Below are positions 17,137 to 30,700 of a stretch of 64,000 nucleotides of DNA, piece by piece. The notes beneath the pieces were generated by a model. The model saw only the letters and a program-made list of their open reading frames with translations, searched no databases and was not told where the DNA came from. Every line of letters starts with the position of its first letter. Positions within the stretch are counted from its first letter, which is position 1. A program made the position numbers and the translations under genes. Source of the stretch: Gemmatimonas groenlandica (GTDB taxonomy: Bacteria > Gemmatimonadota > Gemmatimonadetes > Gemmatimonadales > Gemmatimonadaceae); assembly GCF_013004105.1 (NCBI RefSeq), contig NZ_CP053085.1, forward strand, positions 3,286,001 through 3,350,000, written 5' to 3'.

Positions 17137-18291
17137 ATGCGACTTTTCGTAGCTACACTCGCCGCCGGCACCGCGCTGATCAGCGCGACGTCGGTTTCCG
17201 CCCAGTCCGCCTCGCTCGTGTACCGGCTTGGCAAGGACACCGTGGCCATCGAGCAGTTCACGCGCACGGCCACCGGCATGACCGGGGAGATGGTGCAGCG
17301 CTCGGGCGCCGCCGTGGCGCGCTACCAGTACACCATCACGCTGTCGAAGAACGGACGGCCGTCGTCCGCGTCGATCAAGCGGTTGAACGCCGACGGCTCG
17401 TTGCCGCCGAACGCGCCCAGTGACACGCGCTTCACCGTGACCGCCGACTCCATCGTGCGCGAAGCCGTCTTCGCCGACAGCACACAGCGCCGCGCCTTCG
17501 CGGCCAAGCAGGCGATGATCAACTTCCCGACGTTCATCTACGGACCGACCGAGTTGCTGGCCGGTATCGCCAAGAGCGGTGGCGCAGCGGATTCCCTTCC
17601 GGCGCTCGGCGCGGTTGGCAATCTTGGCGTTACCGGAATCTCGCCTGCCGGTGGTGACAGCGTGCGGATGCGCGGTGGCGCCTACGCGATGATTCTGCGC
17701 TTCGACGCGACCAACAAGCTGCAGCGGGTGGATGGCTCGTACACCACCAACAAATCCATCGCCACGCGCGGCGCCGGCGGTCTCGACATCGCGGCGATCG
17801 CCAAGAGCATGAAGCCCACCGGGACGCTGTCGCTGCGCGAAACGGCGCGCGGTGCATTCGGACAGGGCGGCATCGTGCTGATCGACTACGGACGACCGTC
17901 GGTGCGCGACCGCACCGTGTGGGGCGGCGCGTTGGTGCCGTTCGATACCGTGTGGCGCACCGGCGCCAACGATGCCACTCACCTGTTCACGTCGCGCACG
18001 CTCACCATGGGTGATCTCGTCGTGCCGCCGGGGGCCTACACGTTGTTCGTGCAGCACACGCGCGCCGGCACGTTGCTCATCGTGAACAAGCAAGTGGGAC
18101 AGTGGGGCACCATCTACTCAGCCACCAACGACCTCGGACGGGTTCCGATGCAGATGACGGCCACACCAAGTCACGTCGAAGAGTTCACGATCGTCGTGCG
18201 ATCGATGGGCCCCACGCGCGGCGCGATCGAGATGTCATGGGGACCGAGCATGGTGAGCGTGCCCTTCACCGCCACCGCGGTGCGGCCATGA
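17137..18291 (+). CDS. DUF2911-domain exported protein
   Basis: A 384-residue secreted protein. The start at 17137 gives a signal peptide (MRLFVATLAAGTALISATSVSAQS); the longer open frame from 16987 is translated tandem repeat and is rejected. The N-terminal ~210 residues are beta-rich and unassigned. The C-terminal ~130 residues match DUF2911: RTVWGGALVPFDTVWRTGAN, then the Thr/Gly turns MGDLVVPPGAYTLFVQ and LLIVNKQVGQWG. DUF2911 proteins are small secreted beta proteins of unknown biochemical role, common in Bacteroidetes and Gemmatimonadota. The stop overlaps the start of the peroxidase gene by 4 bp (ATGA). Confidence 0.9.
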   Translation: MRLFVATLAAGTALISATSVSAQSASLVYRLGKDTVAIEQFTRTATGMTGEMVQRSGAAVARYQYTITLSKNGRPSSASIKRLNADGSLPPNAPSDTRFTVTADSIVREAVFADSTQRRAFAAKQAMINFPTFIYGPTELLAGIAKSGGAADSLPALGAVGNLGVTGISPAGGDSVRMRGGAYAMILRFDATNKLQRVDGSYTTNKSIATRGAGGLDIAAIAKSMKPTGTLSLRETARGAFGQGGIVLIDYGRPSVRDRTVWGGALVPFDTVWRTGANDATHLFTSRTLTMGDLVVPPGAYTLFVQHTRAGTLLIVNKQVGQWGTIYSATNDLGRVPMQMTATPSHVEEFTIVVRSMGPTRGAIEMSWGPSMVSVPFTATAVRP

Positions 18292-18785
18292 GCACGCTGT
18301 CGGATTTCACCGTCACGTCGGTGCTAGGCGAGCCGATGCCGCTGTCGTCGTTGGCCGGCGGCGTCACGCTGGTGGTGAACGTGGCGAGTCAGTGCGGACT
18401 CACGCCGCAGTATGCGGGCCTCGAAGAATTGTATCGCAGCTACCACGCGCAGGGCCTCACGGTGCTCGGCTGCCCGTGCAATCAGTTCGGCGGCCAGGAG
18501 CCGGGTACCGAAGAGACGATCGTGCAATTCTGCAGTACGCACTTCGATGTCACCTTCCCGCTCACGTCGAAGCTCGACGTGAATGGGGACGATGCCGACG
18601 CGCTCTGGCAGTGGATGAAGAGCGAGAAACCCGGTCTGCTGGGGAGCACGTCGATCAAGTGGAACTTCACCAAGTTTCTGATCGGTCGCGACGGACGCGT
18701 CATCGAGCGCTTCGATCCCACCACACTGCCGAGCGATATGATTCCCGCTATCGAGCGCGCGCTGAAGCAAGACGCGGGAGCATAA
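18288..18785 (+). CDS. Glutathione peroxidase-family thiol peroxidase
   Basis: A 165-residue cytoplasmic peroxidase of the GPx family. The peroxidatic residue is Cys36 in NVASQCGLTPQY (Cys, not selenocysteine); the catalytic Gln follows in CNQFGGQEPG and the Trp/Asn pair in KWNFTKFLI. A second Cys pair (LGCPCNQ) precedes the Gln. Non-animal members usually use thioredoxin rather than glutathione, and that is expected here. No signal peptide. It is translationally coupled to the DUF2911 gene. The last 38 bp overlap the 3' end of the convergent membrane protein gene. Confidence 0.94.
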   Translation: MSTLSDFTVTSVLGEPMPLSSLAGGVTLVVNVASQCGLTPQYAGLEELYRSYHAQGLTVLGCPCNQFGGQEPGTEETIVQFCSTHFDVTFPLTSKLDVNGDDADALWQWMKSEKPGLLGSTSIKWNFTKFLIGRDGRVIERFDPTTLPSDMIPAIERALKQDAGA

Positions 18786-21700
18786 GCAGGACCGCACAGA
18801 GTGTGTTGATCGCGATGGCCAGCAGCATGGCGATCGCGAGTGACTCGCTGATGCGCGTGAGGTGACGCAGCGCGTCGCGCCATCGCGGCACGACGCTGCT
18901 GTCCCACACGAAGGGTGCCACGTGCTGAAGCACCCACCAGAGCAGCGCCGTCGCCAGCAACGCGGCGGCGCTCCAGATGGCCAGCGTGACGACACCGCGC
19001 CACGTACCGCGCACGTCGGACGCGCTCAAATGCATCGAGCCGCCCACGGAAATGCTCACGTAGGCGAACAACGCCCATCGCCACATCGGCACGTCGTCGA
19101 CCTGCCAGGCCGATACACTCCACGTCGATACGCTCCACGCAACCGGCGGCGTGAGCCCGAGTAGCCGTTGCGCCGCAAACAGAATCACGACGGCTCCGAC
19201 CACCAACGGCGCGATACCGATCACGACGGTGCCCACGCGTTGATACGCGCTTGTCGGGTCATACGAATGCTCGACCGAGCCAAGTGCGCCGTCGGTGGCC
19301 TGCGCGTCGAACCATTTCACGCGATGCACGCGATGCCGGAACAGCACACAGGCGATCACGTGACTGCCTTCGTGCACGATGGTGCCGAGGAGTCCGAACA
19401 GGTAGAGCTGGAGGCGACGGCCAAAGAGTCCACTGGACTGCCGCGCCAGGAACTGCGCCGACCAGTGCATCGCGACGAGCAGGAGGACGGGGGCGAGGAG
19501 CGGAATCATGGTCGGAATCACCGAGGGCAACATAGCTGGGTCCGCACCCCCCCCCGCTGACGCCCACCCCCCGATCCGCTACCTTTCCCCCAATGGAAAC
19601 GGAAAAGCTCTACACCCTGATCGGTCCCGACGGCTCGCGCGTCACCGGCACCACCAAAGGCACCCTCGGCGGATATCGCAAAGAACGCCGCTACGGCCGC
19701 CTGGACTGCAAGGCCGCCCGCCGCGCTCTCGCCAATGGCGCCCTGTACGCCCAGCAGCGGGTGTTCTTCGCTGATGAAGCCACCGCCGTTGCGGCCGGAT
19801 ACCATCCGTGCTCGGTGTGTATGCCGGTGGAGTACAAGAAGTGGCGAGCGGCCGGGGGCCACTCCGCCCGCCCGTAAGACGAGTCCTGTGCCGAGTGTGG
19901 AGTGACCCAGTACCCAAAACACACGGCCTCGAACTGCAAGCCAAGAGCCCACAGCGCGATGTTGGAACAGCGTGCTGTGGGCTCTTGGGCTTGGGGTAAT
20001 GGGTAGTGGGTTTTGGGTAATGGGTTTGCCGGGACGAGCATATAGTCCCAGCATCGGTGAGACCCGCTGCGTAGTGTCGAGTATGCCTCACCACTCGACG
20101 CCGCGGCGTTTTTCGTATCTGTCACTCGCCGCCGCGCTGCTGTTCGCCGCGACTACCGCTCGCGCGCAGGGCCCGGGCCTCGACCGCGCACCCACTCCGG
20201 TCAATCCGGAGCTGGTGGCCCGGCCGTCGTTCCGCGCCACACGCACCACGACCCCCGTCGTCGTGGACGGCACCCTCGATGACGCCGCCTGGGCCGCCGC
20301 CCCCGTGCTCACCGACTTCGTGCAGCAGCTGCCGAGCACCGGGTATCCCGCGCTCTTCCGCACCGAGGTGCGGGTACTCTACGACGCCACCAACCTGTAC
20401 ATCGGTGCCGTCAACTACGATCCGGAACCGCAGAAGGCGATTACGGTCGGACTCGAACGCGATTTCGTGTCGTCGAACAGCGACATCTTCGGCGTTGTGT
20501 TCGACACCTTCAACGACAAGCGTAATTCGTTTCTGTTCCTGGTGAATCCGAAGGGTGCTGTGCGCGACGAGCAGACGTTCAACGACTCTCGCAACATCGT
20601 TGAAGCGTGGGACGGCATCTCCACGGTCCGTACGCGGCAGCGCGATTCGAGCTGGACACTCGAGATGACGATTCCGCTCAAGACGCTGCGCTTCGATGCC
20701 TCGCGCGATCCGCAGACGTGGGGCATCAACTTCATCCGTCGCGTGCGTCGCGTGAACGAGACGTCGTACTGGGCGCCGCTGGAACGGCAGTATCGTGTGC
20801 ATCGCATGTCGAAGGCCGGCACGATGGAAGGCATCACCGGGCTCAAACAGGGACGCAACCTGCAGATCAAGCCGTACGCGCTGGCCGGTAACTCTGTGGG
20901 TGCGCAGGTGCCGAGCGGCTCGCTGGGCAGCAAGGCTGACATCGGCGGTGATCTCAAGTACGGTGTGACGCCGTCGCTCACGCTCGACCTCACCGTCAAC
21001 ACCGACTTCTCGCAGGTCGAAGTCGATCAGCAGGTCGTGAACCTCACCCGCTTCGGCATTCTGTTTCCTGAGCGTCGCGAGTTCTTCATCGAGAACTCCG
21101 GTTCGTTCACCTTGGGCGACGTGGCCGAGCGGAACTACCGGATGGGCGCGTCGCTGAGTGATTTCACGCTGTTCAACTCGCGTCAGATCGGTCTCACGAA
21201 AGACGGACTACCCATTCCGATCGCCGGCGGCGGTCGTCTCACCGGTCGCGTGGCCGGCTGGGAAGTGGGATTGCTCGACATGCAGACGCAACGTGCTGGC
21301 ACGAGCCCCACCGAGAACTTTGCCGTCGCCCGCGTACGCCGAAACATCTTCGGCAACTCCGACATCGGACTGCTCGCGGCCAATCGTCAGGCTACTGACA
21401 GCAGCGGAACGTACAATCGCTCCTACGGCGTCGACGCGAACATCCGCTTGCTGGGCAATCTGATCATCAACTCGTATTTCGCCGTGAGTGATGCAGACAC
21501 CGCCAGCTCCGATGGCACCGCCGGGCGCGTCTCGGCGGCGTACCGCGGGAAGCTCTGGAATACGTCGGCGATGTACAAGCGCGTGTCCGACAATTTCGAC
21601 CCCGGCATCGGCTTCGTGAACCGTCGCGGCTTTCAGCAGCTGTACGGCACGACGGGCATCCACGCACGACCGAAGCTCAAGCTGATTCAGGAGCTCAATC

Positions 21701-24700
21701 CGTACGTCGAAGCCGACGTGTACACGGATCTCGATGGCACCGCGCAGTCGCACAACCTGACCGCCGCACTCGACATCTTCTTCCAGCCCGACGGTGAACT
21801 GAAGCTCGAGGTGAATGACTGGTTCGACCGCCTCGACCGCGCCTTCACACCATTCCCTGGACGGTCGATTCCGATCGGCCGCTACAACTTCCGCAACGCG
21901 AAGGCCACCTACACCTCCACGCAGCGCTATCCGGTGTACGGCAACGCCAGCGTGCAGGTGGGCGATTTCTACAACGGCACCAACACCACGCTGAGCGGTG
22001 GACTCACCTGGCGCCCGCGCTACGACATCAGCTTCGAAGGCACGTATCAGCACAACGACGTCGCCTTGCCCAGCGGCGCCTTTGCCGCCGACCTGGCTGG
22101 CGTGCGCCTGAAGTACGCGTACTCCACCACGCTCTTCGGCAGCACCTTCGTGCAATACAACACGCAGTCACGCAGCTTCGTGACCAACGCGCGGCTGGCG
22201 TGGCGCTACGCACCGCTCAGCGATGTGTTCCTCGTGTATACCGAGCGGCAGAATACGTTCACGAACGTACGCAACGAACGGTCGGTGGCGATCAAAGTCA
22301 CGCGCATGGCGGCGTTTTAGCAGCGGCAACAGCAACAGCAACGGCAACGGCAACGGCCAGAACACGGAGATCACGGACTACACGGAAAGAACACAGATAA
22401 GCGAAAGAACTTTCTGCTTATCTGTGTTGGTTCGGTCAACTCTGTGTGCTCCGTGTTCTGGCAGTTAGCGATCTCGCCCCAGCGCACCGCTAGCGGATCG
22501 GTTCCGGTGCGTCAGCGTAGCGCGCGTACCGGCCGAGCAGGCGGCCGATCGCCACCAGCACCGGAAATACCAGCCGCTGCACCGGCGCGGGAACGGCGAG
22601 CATCGTGAACTCGCTGCGGTAGCGACTCGTGAGATAGGCCGCGTCGAACACGTTGGGCATGTCGCCGCCGCTGCGTCGCGACGATGCGAAGATCTCGCCC
22701 AGGAAGTACTCGATGTTGTCGGCCGGATCGATGTAGCCTGAGCAGACCAGGTCGTCGTCACCGGCGTTCCAGAAGCGGTGCGCATCGCCCGCCATGAACG
22801 CTACCGTTTCCCCCGGCCCGGCATATTCGGCCGGCTGCCCAGGGCGCTGATAGCCGATCCGACCGCGCACGACGGTGAGGACCTCAGACTGGCGATGATG
22901 CACGTGCATCGGCGGTCCCGCGCCAGGAGCGACGACGTTTTCGACTTCGAGCCGGTCGCCGGTCTCGCTCGGCACACGTCGGAGAAAGGTGAGGCGCTCG
23001 CCGGCACCGTTGTCGATGGTGTGAGGATAGACAAAGGTTGTCATGGGTGATCTCGGAGTAGGGAGGAGGACGCCTTACGCCCCTCTCTCCCTACGCGACC
23101 ACACCACACCGGCGTTTCATCGACCGCGGTCCTCGGCTGGTGGACGCCGAATTCGAGTCGGAGCACCGGTTGTCCAGTTATTGGACATTTCAGCGAAAAG
23201 AGGGCCTTGGCGCCCGATACGAGACAGTATCTCGGAGCCCCACCCTCTTTCGGAGTCGTTCGACATGCAATGGCTGAATAACCTGAAAATCCGCGCCAAG
23301 CTTCTCACCATGATGGGCGTGTCGCTGGCGCTCACCGTAGTGGTTGGTGGCTTTGCCCTGTGGCGAATGAATGCCGTGCATGCTGAAGGGGTGAACATCT
23401 CCAGCGTGCTGCTGCCCAGCGTGAAATACATCGGCGAAGTGTCGGCAACGGCACGCGAGATACAGTCGCTGCAGTTCCAGCACATTGCCATGCCCGACGA
23501 CGCCGGCATGAATGACATTGAAACTCGACTGACGACCGCCTTCGCCGATCTCGAGGCCTCGAAGAAGAGTTACGAGGTGTTGCCGGCTACTACCGAAGAG
23601 ACGGCCGCCTATGCGCGATTCAACGCCGCGTGGACGACCTACATCGCGCCATGGGAGAGCATCCGGCTCCTGTCGCGGGCGCAGAAGGCGCGCGAGGCGA
23701 ATGGCGCGCTCACCAGCATGCTTGACGAGTACCAGGTGGTCGACCAGGAACTGATCGCGGTGAGCGAGATCAATGCGAAGGGGGCAACCGCCGCTACGGC
23801 GAAGGCCGCAGCGATCTACGCCCAGTCGAAGTTGTTCGTCATGCTCGCCGTTGCACTGGCGGCGATCCTTGGCATGGCGATGGCGCTGGTCGTCTCGGGA
23901 CGCATTGCGAAGACCGTTTCGCTGCTGGCCGAGCGCACGCAGTCGTTGCGTCATGCTTGTATCGCCGGCACCCGTCGCGGCCTTTCGGCCATGGCGGTCG
24001 GCGACCTGAGCGTCTCCGTTACATCGACGACCACCACGATCAACAACACCGACGGCGACGAGATTGGCGATATCTCGCGGGCCGTCGACGCTATCATCGG
24101 CGACATCCAAGAGACCATCGCGGCCTTCTCCTCCACGCAGTCGACGATTCGCACGGTCATCGGCGAGACGCAGATGCTGGTCGACGCGGCCATACGTGGA
24201 GATCTCGTGAAGCGGGCGGACGCGCAGCGTCACCAAGGGGCTTTCCGGCAGCTCGTGGAAGGCATGAATGGAACGCTCGCTGCCGTCGCCGCGCCGATCG
24301 GTGAGGCGAAGTCGGTGCTGGGTCGCCTGGCCGACAAGGACCTCACGGGCCGGATGTCAGGGAGCTACGAGGGTGATTACGCCGAAATGCAGTCTTCGAT
24401 CAATCTGGCGATCGAGAATCTCGAGAACACGATCACGCAGGTCGCGACCGCGTCGGATCAGGTGGCGTCGGCGAGCACGCAGATCACGGCCGGCGGACAG
24501 TCGCTCGCTTCCGGCTCGAGCGAGCAGGCCGCGAGCCTCGAAGAAGTGTCGGCGAGTGTGCAGGAGTTCGCCACCATGGCCAGACAGAGCGCCGTCAACG
24601 CCACGGAAGCGCAAACGATGTCGATCGATGCACGTACGAACGCCACGGAGGGCGCTGCCCGAATGCAGCGCCTCACCGAGGCCGTGAATGAGATCAAGCA

Positions 24701-27700
24701 GTCGAGTTCGGAGACCGCCAAGATCATGAAGTCTATCGAGGAGATTGCCTTCCAGACAAACCTGCTCGCGCTCAACGCAGCGGTTGAAGCAGCTCGAGCG
24801 GGCGATGCTGGCCGTGGCTTTGCCGTCGTGGCCGAAGAGGTTCGCTCGCTGGCCATTCGGTCAGCCGAGGCGTCGAAATCGACCGCTGAGTTGATCGAAC
24901 GTGGATTGGCCAGCGCCGAGCGCGGCGTCTCGCTCAATGCCGAAGTCTCGCAGAGCTTCGGTCGTATCAACGATCAGGTCGAACGCGTGGCGGAAGTCAT
25001 GGCGCAGATCGCGTCAGCGGCCAATCAGCAGGCCAGCGGCGTGTCGCAGATCAACGTGGCACTCGAGCAGCTCAATCAGGTCACGCAACAGGTGGCCGCC
25101 AACGCCGAAGAGAGCGCGAGTGCGGCGGAGGAGCTGAACAGCCAGGCGGCATCGCTCAACGATACCGTGTCGGCGTTCACGCTGGCGTCGGACGCGACGG
25201 GATCATCGCGACGGAGTTTCTCGGGCGGGCGGTCGCGAGGTCGTTCACTCGCCGCGTAGTCATGATTACGGGGCGAAAGACGGCTCCTGAAACATCGCGT
25301 ACGGAGCGCAGAGCGGATCGCCAATGACGAGATCCTTCCAGAGCACCATGTACGATGCCGCATAGAACGACTCCGCCAAGGTGGCGCCTCGTACATAACG
25401 GTCGAATAGGATGTCAGGATTCGCCAGCGCCAACGTGAAGGGCTCACTCACGTACCCCTTCACGCCGGTCACACCCTGCGCGATCAGATCGACGATCCGA
25501 CTCTGCCCACCCTTCACGGGTCCGAAGGTGCGCGCGCTGGTGGACACGAAGGTCTCGGCCAGCGCGCCGGGCAGGAAACGCACCTGATGATATGCCGTGC
25601 TGTCGAAGCGAGAATCGTTACTGCCCCAGCTCACGTAGCCCATAACCGCCGCTGGCGGCGCGACGAATCCCGACGTCGTGTCGATCTGCACACCCACCCC
25701 GCGCTGGCCAAGGCGGAACGCCGCGCGGTACAGCAGTAGGTTCGTGGTCGCGTAGCCGTCCGCGCCACGCCGCGGCGGCATCGCGTCGAAGTAGAACGGA
25801 CCCGGCGCCGGTCGCGCGGCGATGGAGCGATCCACCAGCGCCAGGCAATCCGCCACGCGACCGCAGTCCAGCCGCGTGACGAGATAGATGCCGTACCGGT
25901 CGCTCGCAAACGGTCCGTCGGCGTTGTAGTACGGATTGCGGTAGCGTGACAGCCACACGCTATCGAGTCCGACCATAGGCGGAATCGCGAGGTGCATCCC
26001 GGACAGCATCGCGTCCACGCTGTAGCCGTTCTTGCGCGCCACCCGAATCGGGACACCGGTCGTGAGCACGATGAAGTCGATCCGTACCGGCAGCGCCTCG
26101 ATGGCCGCGCGGACTGGTGACACGAGACCAGTCTGGAAGGCGATGTCGCCGATCTCATCATCGAGCGGCAGCGCCAGCCGCACGATGTGCGACGGATCGA
26201 TGCCTCGACGCTTGGCGTAGTAGCGTCCCACCGAATCGCTGGCGGCACTGCGCGTATTGATGACCACCAGCACGCGCTCGGCGCCCGTGGCCGGCGCACG
26301 CTTCGCCACCCGCGGGGCGGGGGCGGCACACGCCGCCAGAAGCAGGCTGCCGACAAGGCGCACGAGGGGTCTGAGTCGCATCGCATGGACGATGCGGCGG
26401 CGCACGGCGTTCCAGTAGGGTCGCGTGCGAGAAATCCGTCCCGCGGTAAATTCGCTCATGCTCTCTTCCCGCCTCCGCCCCGCCATCGCGGCCGTTGCCA
26501 CAGCCGTCGCATCAGCGGCCGTGCTGGTCGTGCCGCCGTCCGTGCTGTACGCGCAGTCGGCCTCGGCCTCAGGATCGGCTTCGCCGAGCCGCAGCTATCC
26601 CCAACTGCTGACGCTGTTCACCGAATGGCGCACCTTTGAGGAGCCACCTCGCCGCGACGGCATTCCCGACTACGCGCCGGCCACCAATGCGCGCCGGCTG
26701 GCGGCCCTGCGCGCGCTGCAGGGGAGGCTGCAGTCGATCGACACCACCGGCTGGCGCGTGCCGGAGCAGGTCGATTGGCATCTGGTGCGGGCCGAAATGA
26801 ACGGCATGCAGTACCACCTCACCGTACTCCAGCCGTTCTCGCGCGACCCGGCGTACTACGCCTCGGTGCGCACCGAGGAAAGCGATACGCCTGCGGAAGA
26901 AGGACCCACGATTCACGGCGCCATCCGCCTTTGGCAGTATCCCGTGTGGCCGCGCACCGTGCTCGATCAGTCGCGCGCGCTCAATGCCGACGAATCGCGC
27001 CGTCTCACCGCACAGCTGAACACGATCGCCCCGCTGTTGCGCCAGGCGCGAGTGAATCTGGCCAAGGGCAACGCGAAGGACCTGTGGGTGGGCGCCGTTC
27101 GCACCTTCGAAGAACAACACGAGGCGCTCGGCACCCTTTCCTCTCTCGTGAAGGTCAGCAATCCAAACGACGCGGCGCTCAACGCGGCGATTGCGAGTGC
27201 GTCGAGTGCGACGGAATCGTTCACCGGTTGGCTGCGCTTCGAGGCGCCCAAGAAGACCGGCGCGTCAGGCATCGGCAAGACGCAGTACACCTGGTTTCTG
27301 AAGAACGTGCTGCTGGTGCCGCTTTCGTGGGAGGAGGAAGTCACGATCACCCGTCGCGAGCTCGCCCGTGCCCACGCGTCGCTACGTCTCGAGGAAACGC
27401 GCAACGCCGCGCTCCCGCCGATGCCTGTGGCCGGTTCGGCCGCCGAGTTCGCGACCATGCAGGCCGAGGCGCTGCCGCGGTACATGCAGTTCTTCCGCGA
27501 CAAGGGCATCGTGACGGTGGAGCCGTGGATGGAGCGGGCACTGCGCGAACGCTTCCAGTCGTACTCGCCCGAGGCCACGCGCAACTTCTTCTCACAGGCC
27601 ACGCACCGCGATCCGCGTACGCTGTGGACCCACCTCTGGCATTGGTGGGACAACGGCCGGTTCCGTGAGCATCCGCATGCGAGCCCGATCCGTCGCACGC

Positions 27701-30700
27701 CGCTGCTGTACAACGTGTGGATGAGCCGGGCCGAGGGCATGGCCACATCGATGGAAGAGTGGATGATGCAGGCTGGCCTCTATGACCAGTCGCCGCGCTC
27801 ACGCGAGATCGTGTGGACGATGCTGGCCGCGCGCGCCGCGCGTGGACTGGGCAATCTCTACGCGCACGCGAACACCCTCACCATGGCGGAGGCGGCCGAC
27901 ATGCACGTGCGCTGGACGCCGCGCGGCTGGATGCGTCGCGATCCGCTACTTGGCTTCGAGCAGCACCTGTATCTCCGTCAGCCGGGCTACGGCGCCAGTT
28001 ACATCACCGGTGGTCGGCTCATGGAAGAGACGATGGCTGAGCGCGCACGGCAGCTTGGCAGCGACTTCACCATGAAGCGCTTCTTCGATGAAGTGAACAC
28101 GGTGGGCATGATCCCGGTGTCCCTCGTGTACTGGGAGCTCACCGGCGACAGCCGCATGGTGCGCGAGCTGCGAAGCGGGAGCGGACCATTGCCCTTTCGG
28201 TAGGTAATCGTGAATCTCCGTTCAGGGTGACGGAATTCCGCTTTGCCCTACTGGATGAAACCGTATTCCGAGTCGATAATACACAGAAGGGCCAGTTCTC
28301 ACTGAGACGGGCTCGCCGATGTTTCGACGGGATGACCCGCCGGAATCGGATCTCCATTTCCATCGGGATCCTCATGACGATCGACGCTCGGCTCGCCTCC
28401 GCAGACGACACAGTCGTCGTCCCCGCCGGCGGCTTGATCATGAATTCCGATGGGTTTGCCTTTGGGCCGGCGTTCGCAGCGGCGCTCGAGGTACTGCCCG
28501 CGCACCTGACCATATTGGATGCGCGTGGCACCATCCTGTACGTGAACGAGGCATGGCGTCGCTTCGCCGCGGACAATGCACTGCGGAGCCAGGATTTCTG
28601 CGTCGGACAGAACTACCTCACGGTGTGCGAGACTGCGAACGGCGACAGTTCGGATGGTGCCGCCAGCGCCGCAGCGGGCATCCGCGCGGTGCTCACTGGC
28701 GAGCTGCCCAGGTTCGTGCTGGATTATCCCTGTCATGGGCCGGACGAACCACGCTGGTTTCGTTTGTTGGTCGCACCCGTGCGCGAGGACAAGGTCGTCG
28801 GCGCCGTGGTCATGCACGTCGACATCACCGGACCGGAACAGGACGCGCACGCCCTGCGTGTCGCCGAACGGGTGGCGCGAGAGAGCGAACAGCGACTGAG
28901 TTTTGCGCTGGAGGCGGCCGATATCGGCGACTGGAGTCTCGACCTGCGCACGAATCTGGCGCATCGTTCGCTGCGGCACGATCAGTGTTTCGGCTACACC
29001 GCGCTACTGCCGGAGTGGAGCTACGACACATTTCTCGCGCATATCGATCCGGCCGATCGCGCGAGCGTGGACAGCAGTTTCAAGCGGGCGCTGGCTGGCG
29101 CCGGCGAGTACAACGACGAATTCAAAACCACGTGGCCCGACGGGTCCGTACACTGGCTGTGGACGCGCGGACGGGTGTATTTCGATGACCTCGGCGCACC
29201 GATCCGGATGGCCGGCATCGTCGTCGACATCACGGAGCGCAAACGCTCGCAGATGACCGAGCAGTTGGCCGTCGATCGGTTGAATGAGGCGCAGCGCATT
29301 GCCAAGATTGGCGATTGGTCGTGGGAGATTACCACGCAGCAGATCACTTGGTCGGCACAGGTCTTCGAGATCATGGGCCGCGATCCGTTGGCGGGTCCTC
29401 CGAGCGGCCCCGACGAGTTGGCCTCCGTGTATGATGCCAGCAGCCTGCGCATTCAGCAGGAGCATATTGTCGCCGCGATCTCCAGCGGCGAGCCGCAAGA
29501 GTACGAGCTGGTGATCATTCGACCGGACGGTGAGCAAGTCTTTACCCAGGTCATGGCGCTCCCCCGCAAGGACGATACCGGGAAGGTCGTCACGCTGTAC
29601 GGCACAATTCAGGATATCAGCGAACGCAAGCGGGCAGAGATGGATGCGGTACGACTCGCGAGCATCGTCGCGTCGTCCGACGACGCGATCATTGGCAAGA
29701 CCCTGAACAGCACGGTCACGAGCTGGAATCGCGGCGCGCAGAAGATCTTCGGGTATACCGCGGAGGAGATGGTCGGACACTCAATCCTGCGGATCATTCC
29801 GACAGACCGCCTGGACGAAGAGGAGCACATCATCGGCAGCGTGTCGCGCGGCGAGAGCGTGGAACACTTCGAAACGCAGCGACTCACCAAGGACGGTCGG
29901 CAGATCGACGTATCGATCACCGCGTCGCCAATCCTCGATGCGACGGGCACGGTGCTCGGCGTGTCGAAGGTGGCGCGGGATATTTCCGAGCGGAAGAAGC
30001 TTGAGCAGCAGTTCCTGCGTGCGCAGCGCATGGAAAGCATCGGCACGCTGGCCGGTGGTATCGCGCACGATCTGAACAACGTGCTGGGGCCGATCATGCT
30101 GTCACTCGAGCTGCTGAAGATGTCGTTTCCGGACGCCGAGAGCCAGGAACTGATCGGCGTCATCGAGGGGAGTGCGCGTCACGGCTCGGCGATGGTGAAG
30201 CAAGTGCTGTCGTTTGCACGCGGCGTGGAGGGACAGCGGCTCGAGATCGATGTGGTGGATTTGCTCCATGACATCGAGAAAATCAGCAAGGACACCTTCC
30301 TCAAGCACATCGAAACGCGCACCATCGTGCCACCGGAGCTGTGGCGAGTGGTTGGCGATCCCACGCAGTTGCATCAGGTGTTGCTGAACTTGTGCGTGAA
30401 CGCACGCGACGCCATGCCGGATGGCGGCACGCTCACCATCGCGGCCGACAATGTCGCCATCGACGCGCACTACGCCGGTGTGAATCTCGATGCGAAGGCC
30501 GGCTTGTACGTGGTGTTGCGTGTCGAGGACAGCGGCACCGGCATACGACCCGATGTGCTCGAACGGATCTTCGATCCCTTCTTCACGACCAAGGAGATCG
30601 GTAAGGGCACCGGCCTCGGCCTCTCCACATCGATGGCCATCGTGAAGAGTCATGGTGGATTCATTCGCGCCTACAGCGAGCTGGGACGCGGCTCGAAATT